Source: Raineyella sp. LH-20
GTDB lineage: Bacteria; Actinomycetota; Actinomycetes; Propionibacteriales; Propionibacteriaceae
Direction of reading: 5' to 3'
Assembly (NCBI RefSeq): GCF_033110965.1
Contig: NZ_CP137003.1
Location: 310,001 to 374,000, forward strand
DNA length: 64,000 nt
Part shown: positions 63,729-64,000 of the stretch, in pieces
How the letters are laid out: every line of letters starts with the position of its first letter
Position numbering within the stretch: the stretch's first letter is position 1
Notes under the pieces: generated by a model
What the model was told of the DNA's origin: nothing
Database searches by the model: none
Seen by the model: the letters and a program-made list of their open reading frames with translations, nothing else
Position numbers and translations under genes: made by a program

Positions 63729-64000
63729 CAGTTTGGTCCTTCCAGAACTGGCAGGCGATGTAGTGCCGATGCCACACGACCAGGGAAGGCGCCATCCACG
63801 CGGGCCCCTGTGGGGAAGGGGAAACTCACGCGGTACGGCATCAGGGCGGCAGGCGACAACAGGCAAACGCCGACACTACACGACCATGACAGAAAACGCA
63901 AACCCAGAAGAATAGCCCATCTCCGGTGCGCTGGCGCCCAGTTTACTCTCCCGCGTGTCGGCCTGCCAGCCTGACGGGGGTGAACACCGGGCGACGCGAG
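63729..64000 (-). other. Upstream region of rpoB to window end
   Basis: About 270 bp without a credible gene on either strand. It contains the rpoB promoter listed separately and a leader of about 140 bp. The gene beyond (rplL is often found here) is outside the window. Confidence 0.5.
63873..63901 (-). promoter_or_regulatory. Probable rpoBC promoter (TTGCGT-N17-TAGTGT)
   Basis: TTGCGT (63896-63901) and TAGTGT (63873-63878) on the minus strand are 17 bases apart, with a leader of about 140 bases to the TTG start. The spacing and TANNNT -10 fit vegetative promoters in this group. Confidence 0.6.

Overview
The window is high-GC DNA (roughly 70% by eye) with dense genes, many GTG starts, ATGA/TGATG gene overlaps and actinobacterial forms of the ribosomal and RNA polymerase proteins. 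A PPi-type phosphoenolpyruvate carboxykinase-like gene, a Fe/Mn superoxide dismutase and a narGHJI operon all fit a member of the Propionibacteriaceae (Actinomycetota) that can live without oxygen. The family assignment is an inference from gene content; no rRNA or tRNA gene is present to test it.

Layout. 1-4381 (+): the end of citrate synthase, a small membrane protein, the overlapping RNA-modification genes trmB, truA and an RsmC-like methyltransferase, then superoxide dismutase. 4382-5438: a repeat-rich gap between convergent operons. 9504-5439 (-): the alpha operon infA-rpmJ-rpsM-rpsK-rpsD-rpoA-rplQ. 9763-20741: an 11 kb accessory block with a di-iron protein, a DUF1707 protein, YaaA, PPi-PEPCK, a TrpXYZ-like ABC transporter, a DUF4395/thioredoxin pair and an unknown protein. 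23461-20742 (-): secY-adk-map. 23462-24265: a gap packed with short tandem repeats. 34101-24266 (-): the complete S10-spc cluster, rpsJ to rplO. 34661-51125: a 16 kb accessory block with serB, mobA, narK, narGHJI, a SixA-like phosphatase, a CDF transporter, an aldo/keto reductase, treY, a FrnE-like oxidoreductase and a hemerythrin protein. 55823-51271 (-): rpsL-rpsG-fusA-tuf. 63728-56302 (-): rpoB-rpoC.

How the genes work together. Nearly all minus-strand genes are translation and transcription machinery. They keep the usual actinobacterial order (rpoB-rpoC, str, S10-spc, secY-adk-map, alpha), but the series is interrupted by two blocks of metabolic genes. The second block holds a coherent nitrate-respiration unit: mobA for the molybdenum cofactor, narK for transport and narGHJI for the enzyme. 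The first block holds the central-carbon enzyme PPi-PEPCK.

The most unusual non-coding signals are a marked excess of the palindrome CGTACG, several unrelated gaps carrying tandem repeats of about 20 bp built around a (C)GTACG core, and a cluster of CGTTCC...GGAACG palindromes between sod and rplQ. I found no CRISPR array, prophage, insertion sequence or defence island.
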